A DNA stretch of 64,000 nt from NCBI GenBank assembly GCA_037893245.1, contig JBAIAA010001105.1:408720-472719 (forward strand), written 5' to 3'. This document shows, piece by piece, positions 45,701-60,700 of the stretch. Numbering within the stretch: the first letter of the stretch is position 1; each line of letters starts with the position of its first letter. The DNA is from Crossaster papposus (taxonomy: Eukaryota; Echinodermata; Asteroidea; Velatida; Solasteridae). The translations under genes and the position numbers were made by a program. The notes beneath the pieces are model-generated. The model saw nothing but the letters and a program-made list of their open reading frames with translations. It was not told the origin of the DNA and searched no databases.

Positions 45701-48700
45701 GGAGCATTATCAAGGGAGAACAACTTTGAAATCCTGAAGTAGGAACTTTTTGCAGATTGCACATGCACAGCCGGCAGAATTTGCAGGTGGCTAATTTTTT
45801 TTGTCGGGCTGGGGAGAAATTGGTGTTCATATAAAAAAGTTGGAATATTCCTGCTGTAATGCGAAAAAAGAAGTGACCCGCTCCAGGAAAAGGTGACATA
45901 AGTCGCGCTATGCATTTATGAGTAATGGCCTGTTAAAGTTAATAGGGTAAATATTTTTGTCAAAATCTGATTTTCATTTTTTTTCTTAAATGACATCTTC
46001 AATATTCAAGTTTCAGATTTAATTAACAAAAAGCTGGAATTCGATAAATAAAGTGAAACGAAACCTTTTAAGAGTGCATGGTTCCAATGTATTAACTTAG
46101 TTTTGTTGTGTTTCAAAGCCTGTTTTCTCAGTAGTGTATTTTGAAATCCATGGAACCATTAATAAGCAAAAACGACATATCACTGGAACGGAAGGGGCTA
46201 TGTACCAAATGAAAGCTTTTAAATCATGTACATAACTCTATTTGTAGTTTTTGCGACTTATGTTACCTGGAGCGGGTCATTATGGCCAACCTTGCACACT
46301 AAAATAGGGCTGTTTATGTAACAAACAACTGTGAAACTTGTAGAGTGAAAGTCAACAAGTGAGCAATCTGTAGAGAGGACAGTCATTCTTTGTTCAAACT
46401 TCAGGTTTTTTTTACTTATCTTGCCCCTTTGATGTTTTCCTTTTTTTTTTTTTTTTTGGGGGGGGGGGGGGGGTTGGGGGAAGGGTTATTGCCCCCTGGA
46501 ATACCACAAGAAATATTTAAAAAACAGACTTTCATGCCCTCCTTACAGTGTCATAGTCCTGTCTATTATAACACTGGGAAAGGGCATAATGTGTTTTTGC
46601 ATTCAAAGCAGACACGGTCATTAACAGGATATGATTTCAACAAAAGATTTCCAAAATCACATCCAAATTCACATTGTGGATGTGAATTTGAATTTTATCG
46701 CCTAATCCAAGATATGAATTTGGAAGAGGATCTGAAAATGGAAGAGAATGTGAATTTGAAGCTTTTGGATGTAATTTTGGAAATCATTTGTTAAAATCAC
46801 TACGACACTGCTGCCCAACTTTTGGTTCACCGTGAAAACACTCGAGCAACCAACAGATAATATCATCGACACATAAGTTTATCAGGGCCTTGGGCACTGA
46901 CCTTTGCATACTCGACCGTTTGGGCTGAGGCCAAATCCTTCATTGCAGTCGCAGTAGTAGCTCCCTGGCGTGTTGATACAAAGCTGGTTACAGTGGTGGC
47001 CCATAATGCTGTACCCACCCGGATTCTGGCACTCGTCAATATCTGAAAATCAATTGCCAATTGATGGGTTTAACGGAGGACGTATATACACGCAAATTTT
47101 TCCCCAGATTTGAAACGGATGACGCATAAAAACAACAACAGCAGCAAGCAAGGTTGGAAATGCGTGGGTGTGCTTCCCAGTACCATCGGCTTGAACCCGC
47201 CTCGCATCGAGTTTCGTTAAAAATAATCTCGCGCCTCGGCTCGGTGATGTGGAAATTAATCCCTGCACGAACTGGTTGAAAATAATCGCTTTTGCCAAAA
47301 TGAAATACGGGCATCTCTGTAAATTAACGCAATGCACGTCCGACTAGGTGATGTACATGTACAAGGTCGTTAAGGTGGCGGCGTAATTCAGTTCTGTAAT
47401 TGTTTTCAACTCACTAGACGTCACGTTATTTTTTTAAACAATTGTTCATTAACCCTAACCTCTTTGGGCGTGTGCATTTTTGTTTGACCATTTGTGCTTA
47501 ACAACTCTATGAAATTGGCCCCTGGTACCGCAACCAAATGTTTCATAAGATGGAATTTGCGTCGGGTGTCCAAAAATGAAAATTGTTTCAAAATTAAATT
47601 CAAATGTGATAAAGTAAAACATTGGTACATCAGTACACCAGTACATCCACTTAATAATTTCGCAAATCTGAATACAACAGGGAAATATAAGATGGTAACT
47701 GTTCTCTACCTGTGCAGTTGAATCCGTCTTCAGCCAGAACAAACCCAATATGACATGAGCAGTACCGTCCATTAAACTTCTCATGGCAGATGTGGTTGCA
47801 TCCGCCATTGTTGTCTCGGCAGTTGGCTTTGACTGAGAATGTAACGGAAAGGAACAAATTATCATGAGGTAAAACACTATATACCATTTGTCAGTTGTGA
47901 AAGGTGCTTGACGAACAGTTTTTATCTCTGTGAATGCTGCATATTCTGGAAAAAACCAACATTCCTAGATTTTGATTTTAATGCTGAGTCTGCGTTAAAG
48001 GTAGGATACACTATTTGCAGATATTGAAAATATTTACTACCGAATTATTAAGAAATATCTTACTAATTTTAAAATAAATATTGATTCTAGGCATCCAGCA
48101 AAATTATTGCGCTTAGATATCATGTAATTATTCCGAAAAATTGAATTTTATAAAGAAAAATTTTCGATCGCGAAATAACAAAGATAACATAAGAATAACT
48201 GCTCGACGCCGGTTGAAAACAAACGCTGTTTTTTGTGCTTTTCTCGGCATCCATGATTGTAAAACTTCGAACAGTTCAGTTAAATGATATTTATTATAAA
48301 ATACAACCCCTCAAATCTACCCATTCGTGATAATTCAAGCAATTACTACCTTTACAACGCGTGTTTACATCCAGCCGATTACAGCTACTCGCATGTCGTG
48401 CACTGAACAGACCAATAATAGTGCATAACGCACACGTGTTCTTCATTCAAAGGCATGCACATGTATGTGCTTCTGTCGAACGCGTGTGCACTGTTTGGAC
48501 ACTTGCGCACATATACACCTTCAATCTCAACTCCCCCCCCCCCATCCCCTTTGGCCAGTAAACCCAACTCCCTTTTAATTAGGATGTTCAAGCTGCCGTA
48601 CTCACTCCCACAGCTGCGACCATCAATCAGCAGTTCAGCACCAGGGGTGGAGCATTCACAGACGAAAGAGCCGATGACATTACGACACACCTCCTGACAG

Positions 48701-51700
48701 CCACCATTACCGACTAGACACTCGTCAACATCTTGAAGAACAGAAAACAAAAACGAAAAACATTTTCGATGGACACCATAACAACCCCGCAATAGACAAA
48801 AATGTTCATTAACTTTTGATTACCTGATAAATGCCTCTCTTTATTAGCAATAACATTTCCCAAATATAGTATACAATTGTATGTAGTGGAAGTACGCTTG
48901 TCTGTTTTTTTGCCTCCCTGTATATTTTATCCTACCCGTGCAAGCCCAGGCGTTGGCGGCAAGGTGGTAGCCTCGTTGACACTCGCAGTGATAGCTGCCC
49001 TCAGTGTTAACGCAGATCTGGGAACACCGATCGTCTGAAGAACATTCATTCCTGTCTGAAAGATATAGAAAATATATAAATAATTGATTTAGCCTTCACA
49101 ACAAAGAACACATTTGCAATCAAGTCATTGTAAGTCAATCAAGAATAAGTCAAGTCAAGTCAATTGATGAATTATAATGGGGGTTTAAGGAGATTCCTGG
49201 GACATTAAGGGAGGTTCGCGCCGTATTTTGTATTAAAGGAAATATCAGGGTGTGCTAACCACAGATGCTGTCTAGAACCCGTCTCGGATCGAGGTTCGTG
49301 AAGAACAATCCCGCGTCCTCACTTTGTGGTGTTCTTTGAGAAAGTTACACAGGAACTGTGCATGAATTTATAAAATATAAATTTATGTATGTCTTTGCAT
49401 AATATCAATAAAACAACTGTTGACTGTTGTGATGTTGGATATAAAGCCCAGGAAATTAACCCTAGGTTAAATAGGACCACTTTTAAAATAGCCCTCGACA
49501 TAAAGATAATTTTGTACACGACAACAAAGAGATGTTACCACAAAGATACAAATTTGAGAATGTGTGTATGCTCTTTACATGGCATTACGACTGAAGATTG
49601 AAATACAAAAGAGAAAAAAAGGAACAAAGAATCCTTGAACGAAGGTTTCTTTGTCCAAATTTGGTCCATGCTCGTTCGAGTAGCGTAAGGTTAATGGGGT
49701 TAGGTTATAGTACAGGAATAAAGGAAAACACAATAAGAAATCCTTGGTCATTATGTGGTTCACGACTGGGTGTATGCTTGTGTGTTAATGTCTTTCAATA
49801 ACGATATGCTTCGTCATGTTCAATGTTAAGAGGCACTCATGAGACCAAAGTACCCTGGGGGACAACTGTAACATTTACAATATAATTTAACCTTTAAAAG
49901 AATTAGGTCTTCGTAGAAACATCTCCATCAGTTTCAGGATGTGATAAAAGAGCCTTAACGTGTTAGTGGAAGTGGTTACTAATAAGGTGTTGCCATACAT
50001 TTTCCTGAAGATTTGATTTTAGGGCGTATACGCGGTTTGCTTTTGTTGTCTGGAACATCCAATTAACGTTGACCTTTAGAACTGCAGGTGAAACATTGCC
50101 AGAAATGTGAGAAAGCAGATAATTGTTGTGAAAACCACAGATATCTTTGCAGATACCTTTGTTTAGTCACTTTGCCAATAGATTTAAGATGAACTTCGAG
50201 CCAAAATGTTTGAGTGTCCTTGCATGCGGTTAACGAATGTGGCTTGGCACTTTTGAACCTTAACATTTGAGCGTTCGGGGAACTGGTTGCATGCAACCAC
50301 ATTTCCGTTGCACGTTTTCGCTGCCAAATAGACATTAATTTGCAAATATACATTACTAAATGCTAAATATCCTGGGTATTATAAAAACCTTATTTTAATA
50401 AGCTAAAAAAGTTGAGTCGTATGTATACACCATTTGCAGATATCAAACAATTTTACTACCGAATTATGAAGAAATATCTTGAAAGTTATTGAATCCAAGC
50501 ATCCAGCAAAATGATTGCGCTACGGTAGGTATTGTTCCGAAAATTTGATTTTATAAGAACAAAATTTACAATTGTCAGATGGCAATTGCGATAAATAACA
50601 TAAATATTTAAAAAAAATTAAAATAAACCGCAAGAGCTACCGACTAGGTAAATTTGCATAAATGTCTAAGTGATAAAAGAAAACGGCTAGGCGGGACTCG
50701 AACCTGCGACCTCTGGAATACCGAACCGGCGCTCTACCAACTGAGCTATCTTGCCCTATGTTGGCAGTCTTCCAGATTGTCAGTATCTAGAACAAAGATA
50801 CTGATATGTTTGGATGGGGCAAGTCTGGGCAGGGTGGATGAGGCAGTGCGGGGCGGGCAGGGTGGATGAGGCAGTGCGGGGCAGGCAGGGTGGATGAGGC
50901 AAGGCGGGGCAGCTAGGGTGGATTGTGTAGGGCAGGGCAGGTTGGATAGGGCGGGGCAGGGTGGATGGGGCGGGACAGGGTGGATGGGGCGGGACAGGGT
51001 GGATGGGGCGGGACAGGGTGGATGGGGCGGGACAGGGTGAATGGGGCGGGACAGGGTGAATGGGGCGGGACAGGGTGAATGGGGCGGGGCAGGGTGGATG
51101 GAGGGGGGCAGGGTGGATGGGGCGGGGCAGGGTGGATGGGGCGGGGCAGGGTGGATGGGGCGGGGCAGGGTGGATGGGGCGGGGCAGGGTGGATGGGGCG
51201 CGGCAGGGTGGATGGGGCGCGGCAGGGTGGATGGGGCGCGGCAGGGTGGATGGGGCGCGGCAGGGTGGATGGGGCGTGGCAGGGTGGATGGGGCGTGGCA
51301 GGGTGGATGGGGCGTGGCAGGGTGGATGGGGTGGGGCAGGGTGGATGGGTGGGGCAGGGTGGATGGGGTGGGGCAGGGTGGATTGGGCGAGGCAGGGTGG
51401 ATGGGGTGGGGCAGGGTGGATGGGGCGGGTCAGGGCGGGGCAGGAGAAAGGAGAGGGATTCCCTTACCAACACATGTGACTTTGTTCTTGGTCAGTTTAT
51501 AGCCAGCTCTGCAGCGACATGTTGACTTGCTATGTCGTATCTCACAAAGCTGCTCACACCCGCCGTTGTTAACATGACATGGGTTACTCGGTGCAAAATC
51601 CGTATCTGTAAGATTGAACAAGAAACTGCACTGCAATTTTGAAGACAGAAAAGCCACTGCAACTATGTTCTTAGTATCATTAATATTACTTCTGCTGAGG

Positions 51701-54700
51701 CATCCAATCAGTTATATACAGTTGTATTAGATTCACTTTTAGATAGCAATTGGTTGCGACTGACAGTTAAATCTGTTAAAATAATAGCGTTATGGCAAAA
51801 AGACTTGCAACTGATGAGTATTAATAACAAGTTAATCGTTTGCAAAAGTTATTATTTCCAAGTTAGTGCCTGGTTAATTGCACAAGCTTTGGTCAGAAAA
51901 CAAAGTGATTTGTCTGCAAATTTGTCAAAATAACAAAATTAATTGGGGAAAAATATTGCTCAAATTTTTTCACAAATTGTAGGTAAGCGACAAAACTTAG
52001 AAACATTCTTTTTGGAGAAATAATTGTTAATTGAAAATATAAGAAATAAAAATAAAATATTTAACAAACAAAAAAATAATGGAAAATGTGACCGTCCATA
52101 GGCCACCACCAACTGGGGTATAAAATTGCTTGTATTTTCCCCCCATAATTTAAGGAGAATACCACAAACTACATCTGTTGTCATCATGGCCATTATTTTA
52201 AGCTCTCTGCCTTAACCAGTTCGCGCCGGATGACGTATATAAACGCAAGATTCAAAATGGATGACGCAAAAAAATGCCACGAGCAAGGCCGGAAACTGTC
52301 TGTTAGCAGCGAGCAAGGCCGGAAATGCGTGGGTGTGCTTCCCGGTACTATCGGCCTGAACCCGCAACGGATCGAGTTTCGTTAAAAATAATTCCGCCCG
52401 TCGGCTCGGTGATGTTAAAATAATCCCGGCGCGAACTGGTTAAGTGCAAAATTGACACGTGCAACTTTACAGATTTGTGGTAGACAATCCCAAATAGCAC
52501 TGGTTATAATTGCATTCATAAAAAAGAAAAAGATAAAAAAAAGATGTCTTAATTTTGGGACAGCTGAGCTCATGACTGGAATTTCCTGATGACTGTGGGT
52601 GAAAAAGGTGGGTGTTTTGTCTTTAGAATTTGATAGAATTTTCCAGATTAGAGGTAAAAAGGGAACATATTTTTAGAGGAACCACTTCCTTCAAGTCATA
52701 CAGTGAATATGCTGAGACACTAAAAATACAGTATGTTTTTGATCATTTACCACAGAAATATTGTCTATTAATAGTTATGACTATTCATGCAATAACAGGT
52801 GGTATAGACGAAGTATGGGGGTAGGGTGTATTTTATGGTCAAAAATAGAGAACTGTAGACTCTTTCAGTCATTCACTTGAAGCTAGTATAAAATTCACTT
52901 AAAAAACTAGTTTAAACTCGATTTGGTAAATCATTTTGGTAAACGGTTTTATGTTTTAAATTTACGACCGACCACCCGTGGTGAGCGACCATTTTAACTT
53001 TTACTATTTTAGTTAAAATGCTGTCTGGACATAGCCTCGGACAGAGATCGCTAGGCCAATTAAACAAACTTCAGACTGAAAAGATTAGTAACACAAATAT
53101 TTTATTGAAAACTGTGCAGCAAAACTATCGCAGAAATCTTTATCCATAACTCTTGCAATCATATGCCGCATAGGTCTATATACACATAAATTTGCAAAAA
53201 CAAAACATCGCACTGGCTTCCGAGACTCATTTTTGCCCTGCCAGCTAAAAATTATATCTCCACAAACATATGCATATTGACATAATTCCTCACATCCAAG
53301 GAGTTTGAAAATCCCAAGAAAATCCCAACAAAATATCAACCTCCCCCCTCTCAAAAACAAAAAAGAATTAAGGGTTTAGACAAAACCGCAAATACTGCTT
53401 GACTGCTGTCACAGTATGACATAATTTGTTTGGCCAATTCTGTGCTATCATGACGTAAATGACATCAGAACAGTTATAAGGAACTCCCGTGGCTTTCTTA
53501 TTAAGATCAACCTCTGATCGACCAAAGTCATAATTGAGATTGTGATATTTTTTTGGGTGTATTTTCTGTATTAGTCTTGGGAAAGGAAAGAACAGGATAT
53601 AACCCATTTGTCACAGGGTGTGTGTCTAGACTGGAAATCTTTGCATCAATCTGATTAAAAAAATGGAGGGTTGCGACGAATCCAAGGCGAGACCTAGACA
53701 AAGTTAAAGGACTACCCTGCTCAACTCGGTGAAGATGTACATAAAGTCTACTCACAAGAATTTAATTTGTATTCTAATACAACTGACCAATTTGTTCTCA
53801 TTTCATTGTACTGAAAATGTAACAACTTTTTTTCAGAGGAAAGCTAGCATCAGGATACAATCTTGTTCGGTAGTTGTGTTCTTGTATCGTATTACGATCG
53901 AGGATCGAAACACAAAAAAACCCAAAGGGAACAAAGGATCCTCGAAGGACGGTTTGCTTGTCCGAATTCGGTCCTCGATCGTTGGGGCAAGCGCTAAGTA
54001 ATGGGGTTAGGGTATAGTAAAGGAATAAAGGAAAACACAATATCGATCCTCGGTCGTTATGTGGTTCACGACTGTGTGGGATATACACTGTTTTGCAAAA
54101 TTATAGGAAACGGAAAGGGTAAATACCTCTCGCTTTCCTTAACAATAAAAAACTTCCAACACAGTTCCGTTGTCATATGAAACTCCCACTCCCATGAAAA
54201 TCGCGCCTAGATTATTTTAACATCACCGAGCCGACCCGCGGGATTATTTTTAACGAAACTCGATCCAAAGCAGGTTCAGGCCGCCAGTACCAGGAAGCAC
54301 ACCCACGCATTTCCGGCCTTGCTCGCTGCTGACATACATTTCTGGCCTTGCTCGTGGCGTGTTTATGCGTCATCCGTTTTGAATTTGGGGGAAACTTTGC
54401 GTTTATATTCATCATCCGGCGCAAACTGGTTATGAGTTCAGTAACATAGATAAACGACCAATTTATTACTAAGTGGTAAAACTGAATCTTGAGAAATTTG
54501 TACTTACAAGTATTGCAGTTGTGTTACAGTTAATTCAGAGTAAACTCTAACAAACAGGATAAAATAGGTTTTAGAAACACTTGACAGAATTAACAAAACA
54601 GAGAAAGGTAGAACAAGTGGTAGCAAGGTTTACCTATAAAAGAAAATGAAAAAGAACAAAAAAATGACCACCCCTTCACATTTTGGCTTTGACCCCATTG

Positions 54701-57700
54701 TTTTGCAAAATGGTAAATTCAGACTTTCGGTTCATTTTGTAGTGACAGGTCACAATTTTGCCCAGCTCAGCAGCACTGATCTCAAGTCCGTTTTTGCCTA
54801 TAAAACTTCTTACAAATCCCAGTACAAACACAGTGAGTATGGTACTAATCTGACTTGTATGACCCTAGATGAAAGAGTCCAAATTCAATGTTATAGGCTG
54901 CCCGCTGGGTCTGTCTACAAATTCTGAAGGAAACTGTCAATACGTTGACAGGTAGCAGCAAGCAATTTCTATAGGATGACAGGATGACATGATGATGTCT
55001 TGCAGCCGAGTTTGATTTTGCTGGAATTTATCATCGGGCGGCGATAAAAAGGAAATCGGGTTATGTTCCAGCAAGCTGGAAATGAAATGTATCCCATTAA
55101 TTGGTTTCGTCAGGTTTGCTAGATAGAATTTACACATATGAATGAAGACTGTCAAGGCAGGCGGAATTTTTTCTACTTGCGAATTCAATTGAATTGGGGG
55201 AAGTTCACACAAGTTCAAGTTTAGTAACTGGCATTTGAGTGTGTCTTAAAGGCAAGGCAAGTGAACTCTACCAGGTGCCCCTCCCCCCCAAAAAAAATAT
55301 AATAAAATAATAACAAAAATGAAATAATGCAATACTTTGTGATGAGGACCATAGTCTTTTAACCAGTTCGTGCCGGATGACGTATATATATGCAAAGTTT
55401 TTCCCAGATTTAAAAAGAATGATGCATAAACACGCCGCTAGCAAGGCCAGAAATGTCTGTCAGTAGCGAGCAAGGCCAGAAATGCGTGGGTGTGCTTCCC
55501 GGTACCATCGGCCTAAATCCGCCTCGGATGAGTTTCGTTAATAATCCCGCGCATCGGCTCGGTGATGTTAAAATAATCCCGGCGCGAACTGATTAAGTCG
55601 ATTGTGTATCGCCCCTATGTTTTGGACCTATGTTATAACCATGTCTTGGCTATCTTGTGGTCAAATTTGAGCAAAATCAGCAAGAAATCAGCTGCAAAAT
55701 CATCGATTGAATTGCGCAACATGAAAACCCAATTTGCAACTTTCTGTTATAACAATTGCCTTATTAGGACTTGTAACAGATAACATCAATGTACATCTCT
55801 CTTACAGTGTAATGAAATAAAAGAACTTGAGAAAAAAATTTCACAAAAGAAAATTGTATTAACCCTCCTATGGCTTAATTGCAGAGTTGTATTCGAGTCC
55901 CCGCAAGTCCCCGCAAGTCCCCGCAAGTCCCCGCAAGTCCCCGCAAGTCCCCGCAAGTCCCCGCAAGTCCCCGCAAGTCCCCGCAAGTCCCCGCAAGTCC
56001 TTCAGTTTCAAGTCAAGTCACTGGCTATTCAGATGAACTGTTAACAAAAGCATTCCTTTGTCATTGTTCAACCAGTCACTTGCGACTGGCTTTATGAAAG
56101 GACTTGTGACTGGACTTGTGAAAGGACTTGCAGGGACTCAAATACAACACTGCTTAATTGGCCGAAAAAATATGGCCAAATGTCCCGAAAGTACAGATTT
56201 GTTGACAACACACATTCGCATTTTTGTATCACTGTGGAGACATGGCTTTGTTCTCGTGTACAAAATGGTTAGAAAGTCGAGCACATTTTTCAAAATGCTC
56301 CCATTTTCACCATAATTTTTTTCCTGGGTTAAAATTTCGACCCAATATACCCTATATTGTACCCTAACCAAAACACTAACCCTAACCATAGTTTTTGAGT
56401 AATTTAAGTAAAATCCAAAAATCTAATTCGTGAAATTCCCAATGGAGACCTATTCATCTATAGAAATTTACCCTCCGGAGATGTTTTGTCTCCATTGTAC
56501 ACATTGTGTTCATGTCTCCAGAGGGTACCGTATTTCGGAACACAATTCCACCCACAGCTTCAATGTACAAACTCTGTACACAAAAATACACAGTCTTTGC
56601 ATTTTTGTGCTGCTAAACAACCGACACAAATAGTGACTTTTGCATAGAAGGGTTAATAAATGAACAAGCAATTCTGGACATTAGTTAGACTGATTAATAT
56701 AATCAAAAACTTACACGATAAAGGACAAATTTGGCAAATTGGATTTTCAAGTTCCACAATTCAATCAATACTTTTGTTGTCAATTTTGCTCAAATTTGGC
56801 CGTGAGACAGCCAAGACAGACAATTTCCTGAAAGTTTTGTTTGTTTATGAGACACCCTGTACATAATACCAGTATTTAAATGTAGGACACACTATTTACA
56901 GATATTTACTCCACTCCTGCATCTGAAAGACTGCAAAAGATAACAACTACCATCTGGAGAAAAGTGCCGATGTGAAATTGAATCAGAATTTCTAAAGTCT
57001 TTTTTTTTATTGAAAACATGTTTAACAATAAAATCCATTTTTTTATAATAGCCTTCCTCAGGGTTATGTCTTAGCTCCCCTCCTTTTCAACATCTATGTG
57101 AGTGATATATGTATGCCAATTAACTACCTCTTCCAGAAGGTTTGCAGATGATCTTGCCCCTGCTTACTGGGGGCTGACCTTGAGGATATCAGCAGAGTAC
57201 TAACTCAAGATCTAAAGGGGACAGAGAAGCCTGAACCCCTTTACGACAACTGTCACTGCCTTTCACCTCAGCAATCAGCTCGCCAATGCAAAGGTTAGAG
57301 TGTCCTTTTGTGACAAGCCAGTGCTTGGAGTCACCCTGGATCACACCCTCACCTATCCAGAACATCTGAAGAAGGTGGCTGATAAACTAAAGGCAGGGGT
57401 CAACATCAACAGGAAACTTGCAGGCAACAGCTGGGGATCCAATTCATATACACTCTTCGTACTGCAAGTTTAGCCCTGGTTTACTCAATAGCCGAGTTCT
57501 GCTCAACAGCTTAAGCTAATAGCTGCCATACCAGACGAGTTAACACTGTCCTTAACTCTGCAATGTGTGTCATCGCAGGGACGCTGAAGTCAACCCCTTT
57601 GCAGTGGCTCCGCCATGTCCTCTCTCATTGCCCCTCCCTACATATGCCGAAGAGAGAGGATGTTGAAGGTCTTGTGCACCATCGAGGCAAACTCTGACCT

Positions 57701-60700
57701 TCCCATCCATGCTGACTTGAACAACCTGCCCAACATGCGCCTTAAGTCCCGCAAACCCTTTCGGTCGTCAGTCGAATCCTTGGGAGACTTTGACCATAAG
57801 ACTGAGTGGCGCAGACTCTGGGCAGATGCAAACACCAACAATGGAGAAATTATCAAATATCCCACAGTAAAGCGACCACTTGAAGTTGGCCTCCATCACA
57901 AGCATTGGCTCACTCTGAACAGAATCCGCACGCTACAACTTAACTGTGCACACCATATGCAAGAAGAAGAAGACAACCACCTTTTTGAATGAGGCAGCCA
58001 AAAAAGATGTGCGCAAGGACAAGGACAAATTTTTATTTGGCCTCAATTTGTTTCACATAATTCTACTTTGTCCATGTAAAGCACAAAAATACACAGAGAC
58101 TGAGCTCATATGGTACACTAAAGACAAGGTAGCCTTAGTTACTGAAACAAGAGCATCAACATTATTTGTACTTGGAGTTTATAACAGGACATAAACAATA
58201 AAGATTACAAACAAATGAAATAAAAACAAAAAATGAAAACAAGTCAATTCTATAATATTCCAAAAAAGCTTGAACACTGGCAAACACGACTTCTCCGCGA
58301 CTTACACGTAAATCACGATCATGTACATGTAGTTTAGACAACCTGTTCCTAAAATTAAGTCTAGAGAGAAAAATGCAATGAATTGTTCATCTTTTGCATC
58401 GTAAAAGTGCTACGGTCTAGTGGTCTGGAGCATTGAATTCGTGGTCTGCGGGTAATTCTGCAGGTTGTGGGTTCGGACCCGGCCTGAGCTATAGCACTTC
58501 TACGCCTGGGATGAGGCATTATTAATGCCTTGCAGTTGACTAGTTACCACCCAAACCCTATTCATACTCTGAAGAGATCAGATTGTCTTGTTTCAGTGAG
58601 GGGCTGGTTCTTCCACACTTTCCTTTGTAGAACACACCTCGAGGGGAGATTTAAATTGTGTGTGGAGATTTGCATTTAAAAAAAAAAAGGACTTAAACAG
58701 TAAGACAAGTTTAAATTTCTGAATTTTCTGGGGTTTTTATCAGTGATAACAGCATGCATCCATCTGGAAGAAAGACACGGAACGTACACATAGAGAAGGA
58801 GTTAGCAGAACCGTAGTCTCTTCTGTCCCAACGATCATCATCATCATCACGATCATCATCATCATCATCATCATCATCTTCTTCTTCAGACGATGACGAC
58901 GATTCATCATCATCCCGCCTATCTCTATGGTTACCTATAGTTTCTAGGGAAACATATTGAGGGATACCATATTTATACCCTAGACAGAGGTACTCTTTTT
59001 TCAGAATGGGAAAAGTAATTTGTTTTGGTTAGAAAGGCATTTGTTTTGTGTGATTAATTAAACCTAATGTCCTAGGCATTCATTTGGGGTACAGTACACT
59101 GTACTACAAAATAATACACAATTCGTATAGGTCAATGTAGTAAGAGTACAGCATACTACAGTTTACTCAAGCAGTTGTTTGTATTTAGTTACATTAGGGG
59201 TAATGTTTAGCACTTTATACAATATATAATTTAGCACATGAAACACTATCTATAACTGCTTTCTTTTTTATTGGATTTGGTATTTTAGAAGATGTTTTAT
59301 TTTCAAGAAATACATGTACTGGATGCATACATGTAGTGAAATAATTGTCTTCAATCAATCAATTGCCTTTTTAGTAAACAAAAAGGATTGGATTTTCAAA
59401 ATTATTGTGGTTCAATGACATCAAAGTTAGGACAAGAAACCCCCCCCCCAAAAAAAAAAAAAAAAAAAAAAAAACAACTTGACAGGAATCTGTTTTGACC
59501 AGTGATTGATAGCCCAATGACGTGTTTCTCAGTGTATCTTGACGTCAATTCAGATATGACTCATCTGAATCACAATGACACACAATCACATGGGATTTAG
59601 TGTCTAGTGAGGGGATTTAAATGAATAAAGCCCCAAAACTTTTTGGAAGTTATTCCTAAATTGGGAGAGATTACTTTATTTGTGTCTGTCGAGAGGAGTG
59701 ATATTTAATTTTACTTATGAATTTCGGCAGCCAACAAAACGAACAGCTTAAGGTAAGACAAATGTATCAACACATTTTCTTTTTAACCAGTTCGCGCCGG
59801 ATGACGTATATAAACGCAAAGTTTTCCCCAAATTCAAAATGGATGACGCATAAACACGTCGAGTTCAAGTTCGGAAGTGTCTGCCATCAGCGAGCAAGGC
59901 CGGAAATGTGTGGGTGTGCTTCCCGGCACTATCGGCCTGAACTCGCTTCAGATCGAGTTTCGTTAAAAATAATCCCGCCCCTCGGCTCGGTGATGTTAAA
60001 ATAATCCCGGCGCGAACTGGTTAATAAAAAAAAAAAATGAACCAGATCTATACTTTCACTCTGCTTGGGAGTTATTTGGTTTGTTTGTTTTTTGAGAGGG
60101 GAGGGGGTGCCTATTCTACCAGTTTGACATAAATGACAATTTGGATCTCCAACCTCCAGAGATTAAAGATCACCTGTTTTCTTACAAAGATGTGTTTAAT
60201 AATTTAATGTAATTTTAATGGTACACTGAATTGTTTTCTCTCAATTTCAATTTTTCCAACAAAATAAAAAATTTACAAACAGAATACACAATTTACAAAC
60301 AATACACAATTTACAAACAATACACAATTTACATAAAATACACAATTTACATAAAATAAGCTAATACTACGGAAATAAGTCAGTGCTGGCAAAATCCACA
60401 CAATGCGAAAATCCTAAACTACCAAAACATAGAAAGCTTTTGAAAACAGATTCCAGCCAGGAATTAAGCACCAAACAATAGAGCATTTATAGATAATCAT
60501 TAAAAAAAGCAAATGTAAGCAACAGACATAACACTTTGAATAATACTCAAATGGCAAACAATGAGTATTGAGGAATTTCTTATCAAAGTTTTCGGTTTTG
60601 AAGTTAAAAAAATGCATTCAATTTTAGAAGTTGATAGTAGGATTGTCATGCACAAAACTTCCTTTCCATATATGCTCATTTCTTTTTTCCGTTATGGGTA

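Noticed and set aside
46390-46794. Plus-strand frame of 134 codons
   Set aside because: It crosses a T/G homopolymer and an inverted repeat in intron 7; low-complexity translation.
50685-50756. Minus-strand tRNA gene
   Set aside because: A and B boxes are present but the anticodon arm does not pair and U33 is missing; its flank is shared with another SINE relic.
51041-51525. Three overlapping Gly/Trp-rich frames and a Pro-rich frame on the other strand
   Set aside because: A 19-bp minisatellite stays open in several frames; no start context or domain.
54646-54927. Plus-strand frame of 93 codons with a fairly protein-like composition
   Set aside because: No domain, no splice or neighbour support; lies in an intron on the opposite strand.
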